Source of the DNA: Sphingopyxis yananensis
GTDB lineage: Bacteria; Pseudomonadota; Alphaproteobacteria; Sphingomonadales; Sphingomonadaceae
NCBI RefSeq assembly: GCF_020687785.1
Contig: NZ_JAJEWI010000005.1
Span: forward strand, 806,001 to 870,000
DNA length: 64,000 nt
Reading direction: 5' to 3'
The position numbers and the translations under genes were made by a program. This document shows, one piece after another, positions 17,567-26,290 of the stretch (position 1 is the stretch's first letter; each line of letters opens with the position of its first letter). The notes under the pieces are model-generated. The model worked only from the letters and a program-made list of their open reading frames with translations, had not been told where the DNA came from and searched no databases.

Positions 17567-18037
17567 TTATTTGCTGGATGTGTTTGGTTCGCTTGCGTCA
17601 CCGGCTTCGCTGGCTTGGGGCTGGCAACGCACCAGATCGAGGGTCATGCCGCGCCGCCCCACGATGTTCAGGCTTTCGCCGTCAGGACTGAGGGTCCATG
17701 TCTGGCGCTTGGCATTGGCACGCGGCAGGACGGGGCCGTCGGTGAGCGCCTGTTCATAAAAGAACAGATGATAGCTATCGATCGGGTCTTCGACGATGCT
17801 GACCAACCGGCTGGATTCCATGGGGAAGGTGAAGCCGCTGGCGTCGACTTGTAACAGGCCAGGGTCGTCGTCGGTACAGACGGGGGCGGCATAGTCGAGC
17901 GGTTCATACCAATTGCCGCGCAACTCAGCGGGCATTTCCTTGGAGGGGATAGCGGTTTTATGGGCTGTGCCTTGCGCTGCGGCTGGGACGGAGATGGCCA
18001 GCAATATCGCAGAGGCGAGCGGGAAAGATTTGGTCAT
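17567..18037 (-). CDS. Predicted exported protein of unknown function inside the suf operon
   Basis: A 156-residue protein with a clear signal peptide ([21 protein letters not shown], likely cleaved after AAA or AAQ). The mature part begins with a Lys/Glu patch, then [12 protein letters not shown], and carries two Cys (APVCTDD, VRCQP) that could pair. [11 protein letters not shown] and [11 protein letters not shown] look like short beta strands. I do not recognise the family. Its start overlaps the sufB stop by four bases (ATGA), so it is made with SufB even though it should act in the periplasm while Suf proteins are cytosolic. Role unknown. Confidence 0.8.
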   Translation of the reverse strand: MTKSFPLASAILLAISVPAAAQGTAHKTAIPSKEMPAELRGNWYEPLDYAAPVCTDDDPGLLQVDASGFTFPMESSRLVSIVEDPIDSYHLFFYEQALTDGPVLPRANAKRQTWTLSPDGESLNIVGRRGMTLDLVRCQPQASEAGDASEPNTSSK

Positions 18038-19536
18038 CCGACGGACCCTTCGAGGCTGATACCCAATAATTTTTGCGCTTCGACCGCAAATTCCATAGGC
18101 AATTGTTGTAACACTTCTTTAGCAAAGCCATTGACGATCAAGGCCACAGCCTGTTCCTGATCCAGTCCGCGCTGCATGGCGTAGAAAAGCTGATCATCGC
18201 TGATTTTGCTGGTCGTCGCTTCATGTTCGACGGTGGCGGTGGGGTTGCGCACTTCGATATAGGGCACGGTATGCGCGCCGCATTGATCGCCCAGCAGCAA
18301 GCTGTCGCATTGGGTGAAGTTCCGCACACCCTCGGCGGTGGGGGCGACGCGAACGATGCCGCGATAGCTGTTGTTCGAACGGCCTGCGCTGATGCCCTTG
18401 GACACGATGGTCGAGCGGGTGCGCTTGCCATTGTGGATCATCTTGGTGCCGGTGTCGGCCTGTTGCAGATTGTTGGTGACGGCGACCGAGTAAAATTCGC
18501 CCACGCTGTCATCACCGTTCAAAACACAGCTGGGGTATTTCCATGTGACCGCGCTGCCGGTTTCGACCTGTGTCCACGACACTTTGCTGCGCTTGCCTTG
18601 GCACAAAGCGCGCTTGGTCACGAAATTATAAATGCCGCCCTTGCCCTCTGCATCGCCGGGATACCAATTTTGCACGGTGCTATATTTGATTTCGGCATCG
18701 TCCAGCGCGACCAATTCCACGACGGCGGCGTGAAGTTGGTTTTCGTCGCGCATCGGGGCCGTGCAGCCTTCGAGATAGGATACATAAGCGCCCTTGTCGG
18801 CGACGATCAGCGTGCGTTCAAACTGGCCCGTATTTTCCGCGTTGATGCGGAAATAGGTGCTGAGTTCCATCGGGCAGCGGACGCCTTCGGGGATGTAAAC
18901 AAAGGTGCCATCCGAAAAGACCGCGCAGTTGAGCGTTGCGAAATAATTATCCTGCATCGGCACGACCTTGCCGAGCCATTTTTTCACCATGTCCGGATAT
19001 TCGCGGATCGCTTCGGAAATGGAGAGGAAGATGACGCCGGCGCGCTTTAATTCTTCGCGAAAGGTGGTGGCGACGGAGACGCTGTCGAACACCGCATCGA
19101 CCGCGACTTTGCGCGCACCCTCGACGCCGGCCAGCACCTTTTGTTCCTCAATGGGGATGCCGAGTTTCTTATAGACTTCCAAGATTTCGGGATCGACTTC
19201 ATCCAAGCTACCCAGCTTGGGCTTGGTCTTGGGCGCGGCGTAATAATAAGCGTCTTGATAGTCGATGGGCGCGATGTTGAGCTTGGCCCAGTCGGGCATT
19301 TCCATCGTTTGCCACAGGCGGAAGGCCTTCAGGCGCCAGTCGAGCATCCATTCGGGTTCGTTTTTCTTGGCCGAGATGAAGCGCACCGTGTCTTCGGTGA
19401 GGCCCTTGGGCGCAAATTCTTGTTCGATATCAGCCGACCAGCCATGCTCATAATCAGCAACGCGATCTGCCGCATCCCATGCGGCTTGGTCCCTGAGACT
19501 TTCTTGGGGGACGGTCGTTTCGGGATTATCGGTCAT
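18034..19536 (-). CDS. sufB: SufB scaffold subunit
   Basis: A 500-residue core subunit of the SufBC2D Fe-S scaffold. Typical blocks: [88 protein letters not shown], and the cluster-assembly strand [23 protein letters not shown] with nearby [12 protein letters not shown]. It follows the rrf2 gene with only two bases between, so the regulator and scaffold share a transcript. Confidence 0.97.
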   Translation of the reverse strand: MTDNPETTVPQESLRDQAAWDAADRVADYEHGWSADIEQEFAPKGLTEDTVRFISAKKNEPEWMLDWRLKAFRLWQTMEMPDWAKLNIAPIDYQDAYYYAAPKTKPKLGSLDEVDPEILEVYKKLGIPIEEQKVLAGVEGARKVAVDAVFDSVSVATTFREELKRAGVIFLSISEAIREYPDMVKKWLGKVVPMQDNYFATLNCAVFSDGTFVYIPEGVRCPMELSTYFRINAENTGQFERTLIVADKGAYVSYLEGCTAPMRDENQLHAAVVELVALDDAEIKYSTVQNWYPGDAEGKGGIYNFVTKRALCQGKRSKVSWTQVETGSAVTWKYPSCVLNGDDSVGEFYSVAVTNNLQQADTGTKMIHNGKRTRSTIVSKGISAGRSNNSYRGIVRVAPTAEGVRNFTQCDSLLLGDQCGAHTVPYIEVRNPTATVEHEATTSKISDDQLFYAMQRGLDQEQAVALIVNGFAKEVLQQLPMEFAVEAQKLLGISLEGSVG

Positions 19537-19538
19537 AG

Positions 19539-20036
19539 CTATATCCTTGCCGCTGCATCGCCGGAAAGCGGCGCTGAGACGGGTGAGGGGGAGAGAGGGC
19601 TGTGCCCATGAGGATCACCATGTGAAGGCGTGGCCGGTGTGATCAGGCTGGCGACGCTAATATTGGCCAAAGCCCCGCGAACCGCGCCATTAACGGCGGG
19701 CCAATGGGGTTGGACCTTGCAATTGCTGTGCAGGGCGCAATCTTGGCGGCTTTCTTCGACGCAGCTGGTCAGCGTGATCGGGCCTTCGATCGCTTCGATA
19801 ATATCCGCGAGGTTGATGGCGGCTGCTGGGCGGGCGAGTCGGACGCCGCCGCCGCTGCCCCGCGAGGCGACCAACAAGCCAGCGCGCGCCAATTGGCTGA
19901 CCAATTTTTGCACGGTGGGGCCAGGGATTTGCGTCTGTTCGGCCAATTTGGGCGCTTGCAGCGGCACCGACCCGCATTGGCGGGCGGCGGCGCACATCAG
20001 CACCACAGCATAATCGGCAAGGTTGGACAGTCGCAT
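19539..20036 (-). CDS. Rrf2 family transcriptional regulator of the suf operon
   Basis: A 165-residue winged-helix regulator. [16 protein letters not shown] opens the DNA-binding domain, with [22 protein letters not shown] as the recognition region and [16 protein letters not shown] as the wing. Three Cys (92, 100, 106; spacing CX7CX5C) match the Fe-S ligand set of IscR/SufR, with His111 nearby as a possible fourth ligand. It probably senses Fe-S status and represses its own operon. ATG 20036 with gaggga upstream is preferred over the longer form to 20054. A promoter and palindrome lie just upstream. Confidence 0.93.
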   Translation of the reverse strand: MRLSNLADYAVVLMCAAARQCGSVPLQAPKLAEQTQIPGPTVQKLVSQLARAGLLVASRGSGGGVRLARPAAAINLADIIEAIEGPITLTSCVEESRQDCALHSNCKVQPHWPAVNGAVRGALANISVASLITPATPSHGDPHGHSPLSPSPVSAPLSGDAAARI

Positions 20037-20047
20037 TTTTTCCCTCA

Positions 20048-20061
20048 TTCGCACTTGCGAA
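20048..20061. repeat. Perfect inverted repeat in the suf leader
   Basis: Six-base arms (ttcgca and tgcgaa) with a two-base centre, directly upstream of the rrf2 ribosome binding site. Either a second operator or a small leader hairpin. Confidence 0.45.
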
Positions 20062-20073
20062 CGATTCTTAATT

Positions 20074-20120
20074 GGAGTAAATCACTCCACTTATATAGAA
20101 ACAGCCTGTGATGAGTGCAA
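20074..20120 (-). promoter_or_regulatory. Predicted suf operon promoter with operator-like palindrome
   Basis: On the minus strand a TTGCAC -35 box (20115-20120) and a TATATA -10 box (20092-20097) are 17 bases apart. A perfect palindrome, GGAGT-N5-ACTCC (20074-20088), follows the -10 directly and would cover the transcription start. The layout is what a repressor such as the Rrf2 protein encoded 40 bases downstream would use. Inference: autoregulation of the suf operon. Confidence 0.6.
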
Positions 20121-20311
20121 GGGCGGCGATGCGGCGGCCAAAAAAATGGCACCCAAACTGGCCGAAACAAGCTTGGATGCCAGATTGAAGAGCGTCACTC
20201 CGGAGAGATCGGGCCCTTCTGGGTCGCAGCTTGTTTATGCCCGAGGAATGGCGTGCAAAATTGCATGAATGCGACAAAAGCGCATATATTAAAATATTTG
20301 TACTACGAAGC

Positions 20312-21256
20312 TCATGTTTCAGAAACGATGGGGGGGACCGCGCCTTGCAAGGATTTTCGGCCCATTGTGGTCGCCATCATATAAGCGGATGTTTTGCGAA
20401 GCTGGCCAGGGGTGGCCCCCGCGAAATGTTTAATTTCCCGAATAAGGTGCGACTGATCATAAAAGGCGTCGGCCATGTCGCCCGACTCGAGGGATTCGCC
20501 GCGCGCCAGCAAAGAGGCCGCACGAACCGCACGATATTTGCGGGCCAACATACTGGGCGGCAGACCGTAATAAATTTTCGTCATCCGTTCGATGGAACGA
20601 AGCGACATTTTGGCTTGGGCCACCAGATCGGATACTTTGGGCGAGGGGGTGCTGGTGAGCCATGCATCGACCGTGCGGATGAACCACATGGGCGCTCGGT
20701 CCGCGTGCGATAAGATTGTGCGGACCAGATTGTGGCCCATGGCCACGCGCATGGCGTCGTCCGTTTCTTGTTCCAGCACGGCGGCAACTTGGTTGATCCA
20801 CGGGCCGAAGCTGTTGCTGGCGTCCACCACCTTGTCGGTCAACTTGTCGGCATCATCGCCCGCCAAGGCTGCCCAGCCAGCGGGTTGCAGGCCAAAGCCC
20901 ATGACCAAGGTTGGGCCATGCTGCACAGCGCGAACGGTGCTGCTGGTGGGGCCGATAATGGCCACGCGCGGCGCCGGAAAGGTCGCGCCATTGCCGAAAA
21001 TATATTCGCCGTTGGGGTGGGACATGAAGCGGACCTGTGGACGGTCGGCGCGTTCAAATTCGTCAAATTTCGGGACGTTGAGACGGGCAATGTAAAAAGT
21101 GGATATATAATCGGCGATGTCGGCATCGGGCGCGAAATATTCCAGACTAAAAGGTGGTGCTTCGGAAGAGGGGGCATTGTTTTCGGCAGACGCTTTGTGT
21201 TGGTTGCCCGCACCATGGGATGCATTTTTGCCCGATGGAGTTTTTTTCTGTTTCAC
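20312..21256 (-). CDS. AraC family transcriptional regulator
   Basis: About 314 residues. The C-terminal third is an AraC double helix-turn-helix: KVSDLVAQAKMSLRSIERM, KIYYGLPPSMLARKYRAVRAASLL, then DMADAFYDQSHLIREIKHFAGATPGQLRK. The N-terminal part (SLEYFAPDADIADYISTFYIARL and FGNGATFPAPRVAIIGPTSS) resembles the AraC-associated domain of the DUF6597 type; its ligand is unknown. I favour a GTG start at 21256 because aagggg lies just upstream; a GTG at 21274 is inside an inverted repeat. No obvious target gene is coupled to it. Confidence 0.85.
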   Translation of the reverse strand: MKQKKTPSGKNASHGAGNQHKASAENNAPSSEAPPFSLEYFAPDADIADYISTFYIARLNVPKFDEFERADRPQVRFMSHPNGEYIFGNGATFPAPRVAIIGPTSSTVRAVQHGPTLVMGFGLQPAGWAALAGDDADKLTDKVVDASNSFGPWINQVAAVLEQETDDAMRVAMGHNLVRTILSHADRAPMWFIRTVDAWLTSTPSPKVSDLVAQAKMSLRSIERMTKIYYGLPPSMLARKYRAVRAASLLARGESLESGDMADAFYDQSHLIREIKHFAGATPGQLRKTSAYMMATTMGRKSLQGAVPPIVSET

Positions 21257-21262
21257 ATGCGG

Positions 21263-21295
21263 CCCCTTAAGCACCTTTTTGTGGCGCTTAAGGGG
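21263..21295. promoter_or_regulatory. Perfect 10-bp inverted repeat at the AraC gene start
   Basis: Arms ccccttaagc (21263-21272) and its exact complement (21286-21295), 13 bases apart. It overlaps the probable ribosome binding site of the AraC-type gene, so it could be an autoregulatory operator or a translation-blocking hairpin. Confidence 0.5.
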
Positions 21296-21354
21296 GTAGC
21301 TTCTATTGCAATTCTATAGAGTCAAGTGGATTTACTGAAAAATGGCCGCGTTGT

Positions 21355-23187
21355 TCATTTTTGGGCGCTAACCCATTGTTTTACGCGGTCGTCCAAAATG
21401 TCGAGCGTGACGGGGCCAGAGCGTAAAATGCTTTCGTGGAAATCGCGGATGTCGAATTTGTCGCCCAGTGCCTGTTCGGCATAGCGGCGCAATTGAACGA
21501 TTTTGATTTTCCCGATAGTATAGGCCGTGGCTTGGCCGGGGAAGACAATGTAGCGTTCCACCGCCTTTTCAATATCGCCATCGGGGTTGGGTGTGGTTTG
21601 TTTCAAATAGGCAATGGCCTGTTCCCGCGTCCATTTTTGGTCGTGGATGCCCGTATCGACGACCAAGCGGCAGGCGCGCCATAGCTCCATCGCCAAGCGG
21701 CCAAAGTCGCTATAGGGATCGGTATAGAAGCCCATGTCTTTGCCCAATTGTTCAGAATAAAGACCCCAGCCTTCGGTATAGGCTGTAAAGCCGCCAAAGC
21801 GGCGGAAGGCGGGCAGGTCGGTCAGTTCGGTTTGAATGGCGCGCTGGAGATGATGCCCCGGAACGCCTTCATGATAGGCCAGTGCTTCGAGTTCTGTTTT
21901 GGACATGTCGCGCAGATTATAAAGGTTCACATAATAAGTGCCGGGGCGCGACCCGTCGGGTGAGGGGGAGGAGTAGAAAGCCTTGCCTGCCGATTTTTCG
22001 CGAAAAGCCTCGACCGGTTTGACCACCAGGGGGGCCTTGGGCAGCGAGTGGAAATATTCGGGAAGCTTGGTTTCCATCGCGCGGGTGAAGCGGTCAACAT
22101 CGGCCAGATAGGCTTCGCGGCTATTGTGATAATATTTGGGGTCATCGCGCAGATGGGTGAAAAATTCGGACAAGCTGCCGGTGAAGCCGACCTTGTTTTT
22201 GATTGCTTCCATTTCGGTATGAATGCGCGCCACCTCGGCACGGCCAAGGGCGTGGATGTCGGCGGCGCTCATGTTGGTGGAGGTGTAACTGGCGAGCAAG
22301 GCGGCATAATAGGACGGACCATCGGGCAGGCGCCAAATGCCGTCATCCGTCGATGCGCTGGCTTGTTGGCGGACCATTTCAGCGCGTAGGCGCGTATAAG
22401 CGGGCGAGGTTTTTTCGTCCCATGCGGCTTTGGCCTGGGCCAGCAATTGGCTTTTTTGCGCGGCGGGCAGGGATAATGCGTTCACCTTGGCGGTGAAGTC
22501 TTGTAAGATCGCATTGTCGGGGCGGTTCAAATTGTCGATGTCGGAGAGGACATAGGCATAGACCCATTTGGGCGGTGCGATGCCCGCAGCGGCGCGCTGG
22601 GCCGATTGGGCGGAGAGTTGATCGAGCAGGTCGGCCAAGCCCGCCAGACGGCTGATATAAGATTGCGCCGTCGCAAGGTTCGACACGCTGTGCATGTTGA
22701 TTAAAAAGGCGGGCGCCTGGGCCTGAATGCCATTCATCTGTTCAAAAATATAATCATGGTTGCGGAACGGGAAGAGCCGGTCCGTGCGGGCCGCTTCGCT
22801 GGTGAATAGTTGCAGCGTCAGCCGGTCATTTTCATTCAATTGGTCGGGCGCGAAGGTGCGGACAGCGGCATCGGCGGCGGCTTGTTGCAAGGCGTGGCGG
22901 GCCACGGCGGCTTCGTCGCTGGGGTCGGGCCATTTGCCGTCATCCGCGTCGCGAATGCCGCGCATGGTTTTGGAGAGAGGGTCGGTCGATAATTGCGCGA
23001 GGTCGAGCTTGTCCAAAAATTCCGCAAGACCTTGGTTGGCGGCTGTCACTTGGGGCGCGGCGGGGGCGGATGATGGGGGTGTTGGGGGCGACGCTGCGTT
23101 GTTGATGCTGGCAGGGGTGCAAGCAGACAGCGCAAGCGCCGCAGCGCCAACGGTCAGCATCAAGCATGTGGGGGACAGTTTCGCCAT
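21355..23187 (-). CDS. DUF885 family lipoprotein, probable metallopeptidase
   Basis: A 610-residue exported protein. The signal (SPTCLMLTVGAAALALSAC) ends in a lipobox Cys near residue 23. The large alpha-helical domain carries ALAYHEGVPGHHLQRAIQTE, an HExxxGHH zinc-binding motif, with downstream YTEGWGLYSEQLGKDMGFY providing a further Glu. This is the DUF885 family, linked to gluzincin-like peptidases. It likely acts in the periplasm on peptides. It diverges from pyrD with 76 bases between starts. Confidence 0.88.
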   Translation of the reverse strand: MAKLSPTCLMLTVGAAALALSACTPASINNAASPPTPPSSAPAAPQVTAANQGLAEFLDKLDLAQLSTDPLSKTMRGIRDADDGKWPDPSDEAAVARHALQQAAADAAVRTFAPDQLNENDRLTLQLFTSEAARTDRLFPFRNHDYIFEQMNGIQAQAPAFLINMHSVSNLATAQSYISRLAGLADLLDQLSAQSAQRAAAGIAPPKWVYAYVLSDIDNLNRPDNAILQDFTAKVNALSLPAAQKSQLLAQAKAAWDEKTSPAYTRLRAEMVRQQASASTDDGIWRLPDGPSYYAALLASYTSTNMSAADIHALGRAEVARIHTEMEAIKNKVGFTGSLSEFFTHLRDDPKYYHNSREAYLADVDRFTRAMETKLPEYFHSLPKAPLVVKPVEAFREKSAGKAFYSSPSPDGSRPGTYYVNLYNLRDMSKTELEALAYHEGVPGHHLQRAIQTELTDLPAFRRFGGFTAYTEGWGLYSEQLGKDMGFYTDPYSDFGRLAMELWRACRLVVDTGIHDQKWTREQAIAYLKQTTPNPDGDIEKAVERYIVFPGQATAYTIGKIKIVQLRRYAEQALGDKFDIRDFHESILRSGPVTLDILDDRVKQWVSAQK

Positions 23188-23263
23188 AAATTCTCATCTC
23201 GTTCAGTGGGTGGGCCAAGGATCAAGGCTTGCCATAGCGGTCTGGGCGGCGCAATGCCGCCGC

Positions 23264-24343
23264 ATGTCCTTGATCGCTTCGCTTGTTGACGGCGCTTATG
23301 CGCTGGCCCGCCCGCTGATCCACAAGATGGATGGCGAAAATGCCCATAATCTGACGCTGGATGCGTTGGAGAAAATCCCTGCTGCGCGAACGCCGCTGAC
23401 CAGTGATGTGTTGGCGACCAAAGTGGCGGGATTGCATTTCCCCAACCCCGTGGGTCTGGCCCCCGGTTTTGATAAAGATGCGCGCGTGGCCCATGTGATG
23501 CCGCATTTCGGCTTTGGATATGTGGAGGTCGGCACGCTGACCCCCTTGCCGCAGGAGGGGAATCCGCGCCCGCGCTTGTTCCGATTGGTCGAAGATCAGG
23601 CGGTGATTAACCGGATGGGATTTAACAATGGCGGCCAAGCCGCCGCGCTGGGCCGTATCGCCGCGCTGCGCGCCAAGGGTTTGGCTGTGCCGCTGGGCAT
23701 CAATATCGGGGCCAATAAAGACGCCGCCAACCGCATTGATGATTATGCCAAGGGCACGGCAGCCATGGCGCATTTGGCGGATTATCTGACGGTCAATATT
23801 TCGTCCCCCAATACGCCGGGGTTGCGGGCGTTGCAGGATCGTGCGTCGCTGGAAGAATTGCTGGATGCCGTGAATGGCGCGCAGGCGGACGTGGCGGGCA
23901 CCGTCCCCAAGCCAGTGTTTTTGAAAGTTGCGCCGGATTTGGAGCCGGCGGATATCGAGGATATTGTCGCCGTGGCCCAGTCGCGCCATTTGGCGGCGAT
24001 TATCATCAGCAACACCACCATCGAACGGCCTGCCTTGGCATCATCCCATGCCAATGAGGGCGGCGGCCTGAGCGGCGCGCCGCTGCGTCACCTGGCGTTG
24101 CAACGGTTGAAAGATTTTCGCCGTGCCAGCGGCGGCGAGATTCCGTTGATTGCGGCGGGCGGCATTGCCCATGCGGACCATGCGTGGGACCGGATTTGTG
24201 CCGGTGCCAGCCTGATCCAGATATATAGCGCCATGGTTTATGAAGGGCCTGCCTTGGCCCATCGCATTGCCAAGGGATTGGAATATCGGGCGAAGCAGCA
24301 TGGCTTTGCCAATATTGCGGACGCGGTGGGTAGCAAGGCCTGA
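23264..24343 (+). CDS. pyrD: Dihydroorotate dehydrogenase (quinone), class 2
   Basis: A 359-residue membrane-associated flavoenzyme of pyrimidine synthesis, passing electrons to quinone. Class 2 features: an N-terminal helix (LVDGAYALARPLIHKMDGENAHNL), GLHFPNPVGLAPGFDKDARV, VGTLTPLPQEGNPRPRLFRL, INRMGFNNGG, NISSPNTPGLRALQ (catalytic Ser) and SGAPL plus AAGGIAHADHAWD at the phosphate site. The frame is open far upstream (to 22760) but only antisense to the DUF885 gene, so ATG 23264 is used. Confidence 0.95.
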   Translation: MSLIASLVDGAYALARPLIHKMDGENAHNLTLDALEKIPAARTPLTSDVLATKVAGLHFPNPVGLAPGFDKDARVAHVMPHFGFGYVEVGTLTPLPQEGNPRPRLFRLVEDQAVINRMGFNNGGQAAALGRIAALRAKGLAVPLGINIGANKDAANRIDDYAKGTAAMAHLADYLTVNISSPNTPGLRALQDRASLEELLDAVNGAQADVAGTVPKPVFLKVAPDLEPADIEDIVAVAQSRHLAAIIISNTTIERPALASSHANEGGGLSGAPLRHLALQRLKDFRRASGGEIPLIAAGGIAHADHAWDRICAGASLIQIYSAMVYEGPALAHRIAKGLEYRAKQHGFANIADAVGSKA

Positions 24344-24463
24344 GGGAGGCGCTGTTGAAGGACTAGGGGCGTCGTCCAGCCCGTGCGGGCGCGCTGTCAC
24401 GGCTGTGCGAGCGCGCCTATATGGCTTGCGCCGGTGGGAATGGCGCGCCACAGTTGGTCGATG

Positions 24464-26149
24464 ATGAAGCGACTCTTTGCGATTTCGGCGCTGCTTTGCG
24501 CCAGCCTGCCGACCCTTGCGATGGCACAGGCGGTGGCATCCTCTGCCGATCCCCGTGCATCCGAGGCGGGGCGGCAGATATTACAGGAAGGCGGCAGCGC
24601 GGCGGACGCGGCAGCGGCGATGGTGGCGGTGTTGACGCTGGTCGAGCCGCAATCGAGCGGCATCGGCGGCGGCGGCTTTTTGGTCTATCATCAGCAGGGC
24701 AAAGGGATTTCGACCATTGATGGGCGCGAAACCGCGCCTGCTGCGGCCAAGCCAGACCGGTTTTTGGGCGAGGATGGCAAACCGCGCCCCTTTATGGATA
24801 TTGTGCCCGGTGGATTGTCGGTCGGGGTGCCCGGCAATATACGCTTGATGGAAATGGCGCATAAAAATTGGGGCACGCTGCGCTGGTCGCAATTGCTGGC
24901 CCCCGCCATAAAATTGGCGGAAGGTGGTTTTGAAGTGACCCCTGTGCTGCATGACTGGTTGGTGCGGTTCGATAAAAATTGGGCCGACTTTCCGGATGCC
25001 CGTGCCCTTTATCATGTGGATGGCAAGCCTGCACCGGTCGGCACCATCTTGAAAAATCCAGCCTATGCGGCCTTTTTGCGCAAATTGGCGGCAGAGGGGC
25101 CGGATGCTTTTTATCGCGGCGACAATGCCGCGGCCATTTCGCGCGCCGTGGCCCATGCGCCGCGCAACCCCGCCGAGCTGACTGCCGCAGATTTAGCATC
25201 CTATCAGGCCAAGCAGCAGCCAGCACTTTGTACCACTTACCGTGTTTATAAGCTGTGCGGCATGGGGCCACCATCGTCCGGCGCGACGACGGTGTTCGGC
25301 ATTTTGACCATGCTGGAAGGGTATAATCTGAAGGCGATGGGCAAGGATAATGCCATGAGCTGGCACTTGCTGGCCGAGGCGATGCAATTGGCCTATGCCG
25401 ACCGTGATTTATATATGGGCGATGCGGCCTTTGTGAATGTGCCGGTGCGTGGGTTGCTGGACAAGTCCTATTTGGCGGGGCGTGCGGGGTTGATTTCGCC
25501 TTATGTTCGTAAGGGCGATTATCAGCCCGGCACGCCGCCGGGGGCCGAGGCGCGGTCGCCGTCTGGGCCGGTGCAGGAACAAGGGACGACCCATTTTGCG
25601 GTGGTCGATCACCAAGGCAATGTTGCCAGCATGACGTCGACGGTGGAAAGTATTTTTGGTAGCCAATTGATGGCCAATGGATATTTTCTGAACAATGAAA
25701 TGACGGATTTTGACCTGTCGCCGACCAAAGATGGGGCACCATCAGCCAACCGGATTGAAGCGGGCAAACGGCCTTTGTCGTCCATGGCGCCGACCATTGT
25801 TTATGGGCCGGATGGCAAGGTGATATTGGCCGTCGGTTCGGCAGGGGGGCGGCGCATCATCATGCATGTCACCAAAACCTTGATCGGCGTGCTGGATTGG
25901 GATTTGTCGGCGCAGGATGCCATTGCTTTGCCCAATATCTTTTTCAACAAAGATGGCGTGTTGATTGAGGATAATGAGGATGGCCGCCGGATTGCGGCGG
26001 ATATGGCCCCCTTTGGCTATGCTTTTACGCCATCGGCTTTGCCGTCCAAGTTGAATGCGGTGGAACAGACGCGCGCGGGCTGGGTTGGTGCGGCGGACCC
26101 GCGTGGTCCGGGCAGTGCATCGGTCGATGGTTCGCCGCCGCAAGGGTGA
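24464..26149 (+). CDS. ggt: Gamma-glutamyltransferase
   Basis: About 561 residues; a periplasmic Ntn-hydrolase that cleaves gamma-glutamyl bonds, chiefly of glutathione. A signal peptide (KRLFAISALLCASLPTLAMAQA) precedes the large subunit (EGGSAADAAAAMVAVLTLVEPQSSG). Self-cleavage occurs before the catalytic Thr in EQGTTHFAVVDHQGN (about residue 375). The GNVASMTSTVESIFGS, PLSSMAPTIV and GSAGGRRI regions follow. An ATG at 24461 directly before is equally possible. It follows pyrD by about 120 bases. Confidence 0.93.
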   Translation: MKRLFAISALLCASLPTLAMAQAVASSADPRASEAGRQILQEGGSAADAAAAMVAVLTLVEPQSSGIGGGGFLVYHQQGKGISTIDGRETAPAAAKPDRFLGEDGKPRPFMDIVPGGLSVGVPGNIRLMEMAHKNWGTLRWSQLLAPAIKLAEGGFEVTPVLHDWLVRFDKNWADFPDARALYHVDGKPAPVGTILKNPAYAAFLRKLAAEGPDAFYRGDNAAAISRAVAHAPRNPAELTAADLASYQAKQQPALCTTYRVYKLCGMGPPSSGATTVFGILTMLEGYNLKAMGKDNAMSWHLLAEAMQLAYADRDLYMGDAAFVNVPVRGLLDKSYLAGRAGLISPYVRKGDYQPGTPPGAEARSPSGPVQEQGTTHFAVVDHQGNVASMTSTVESIFGSQLMANGYFLNNEMTDFDLSPTKDGAPSANRIEAGKRPLSSMAPTIVYGPDGKVILAVGSAGGRRIIMHVTKTLIGVLDWDLSAQDAIALPNIFFNKDGVLIEDNEDGRRIAADMAPFGYAFTPSALPSKLNAVEQTRAGWVGAADPRGPGSASVDGSPPQG

Positions 26150-26290
26150 TGGGTTGTTCGGTTGCTAGCTTGTTAGAAGCGCATATAGTGCTGGCGACGA
26201 TAATCGCGGCAGAGCGGGCGGCGGACTGGGGGGAACCCAGCCGCAAGGCGGGCACAAAACCGGAATTTGGGAAGATATTGGGAGCGCGGG

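Noticed and set aside
22760..23263. N-terminal extension of pyrD by 168 residues
   Set aside because: The extension lies antisense to the DUF885 gene and has no similarity to dihydroorotate dehydrogenase, which starts naturally at 23264.
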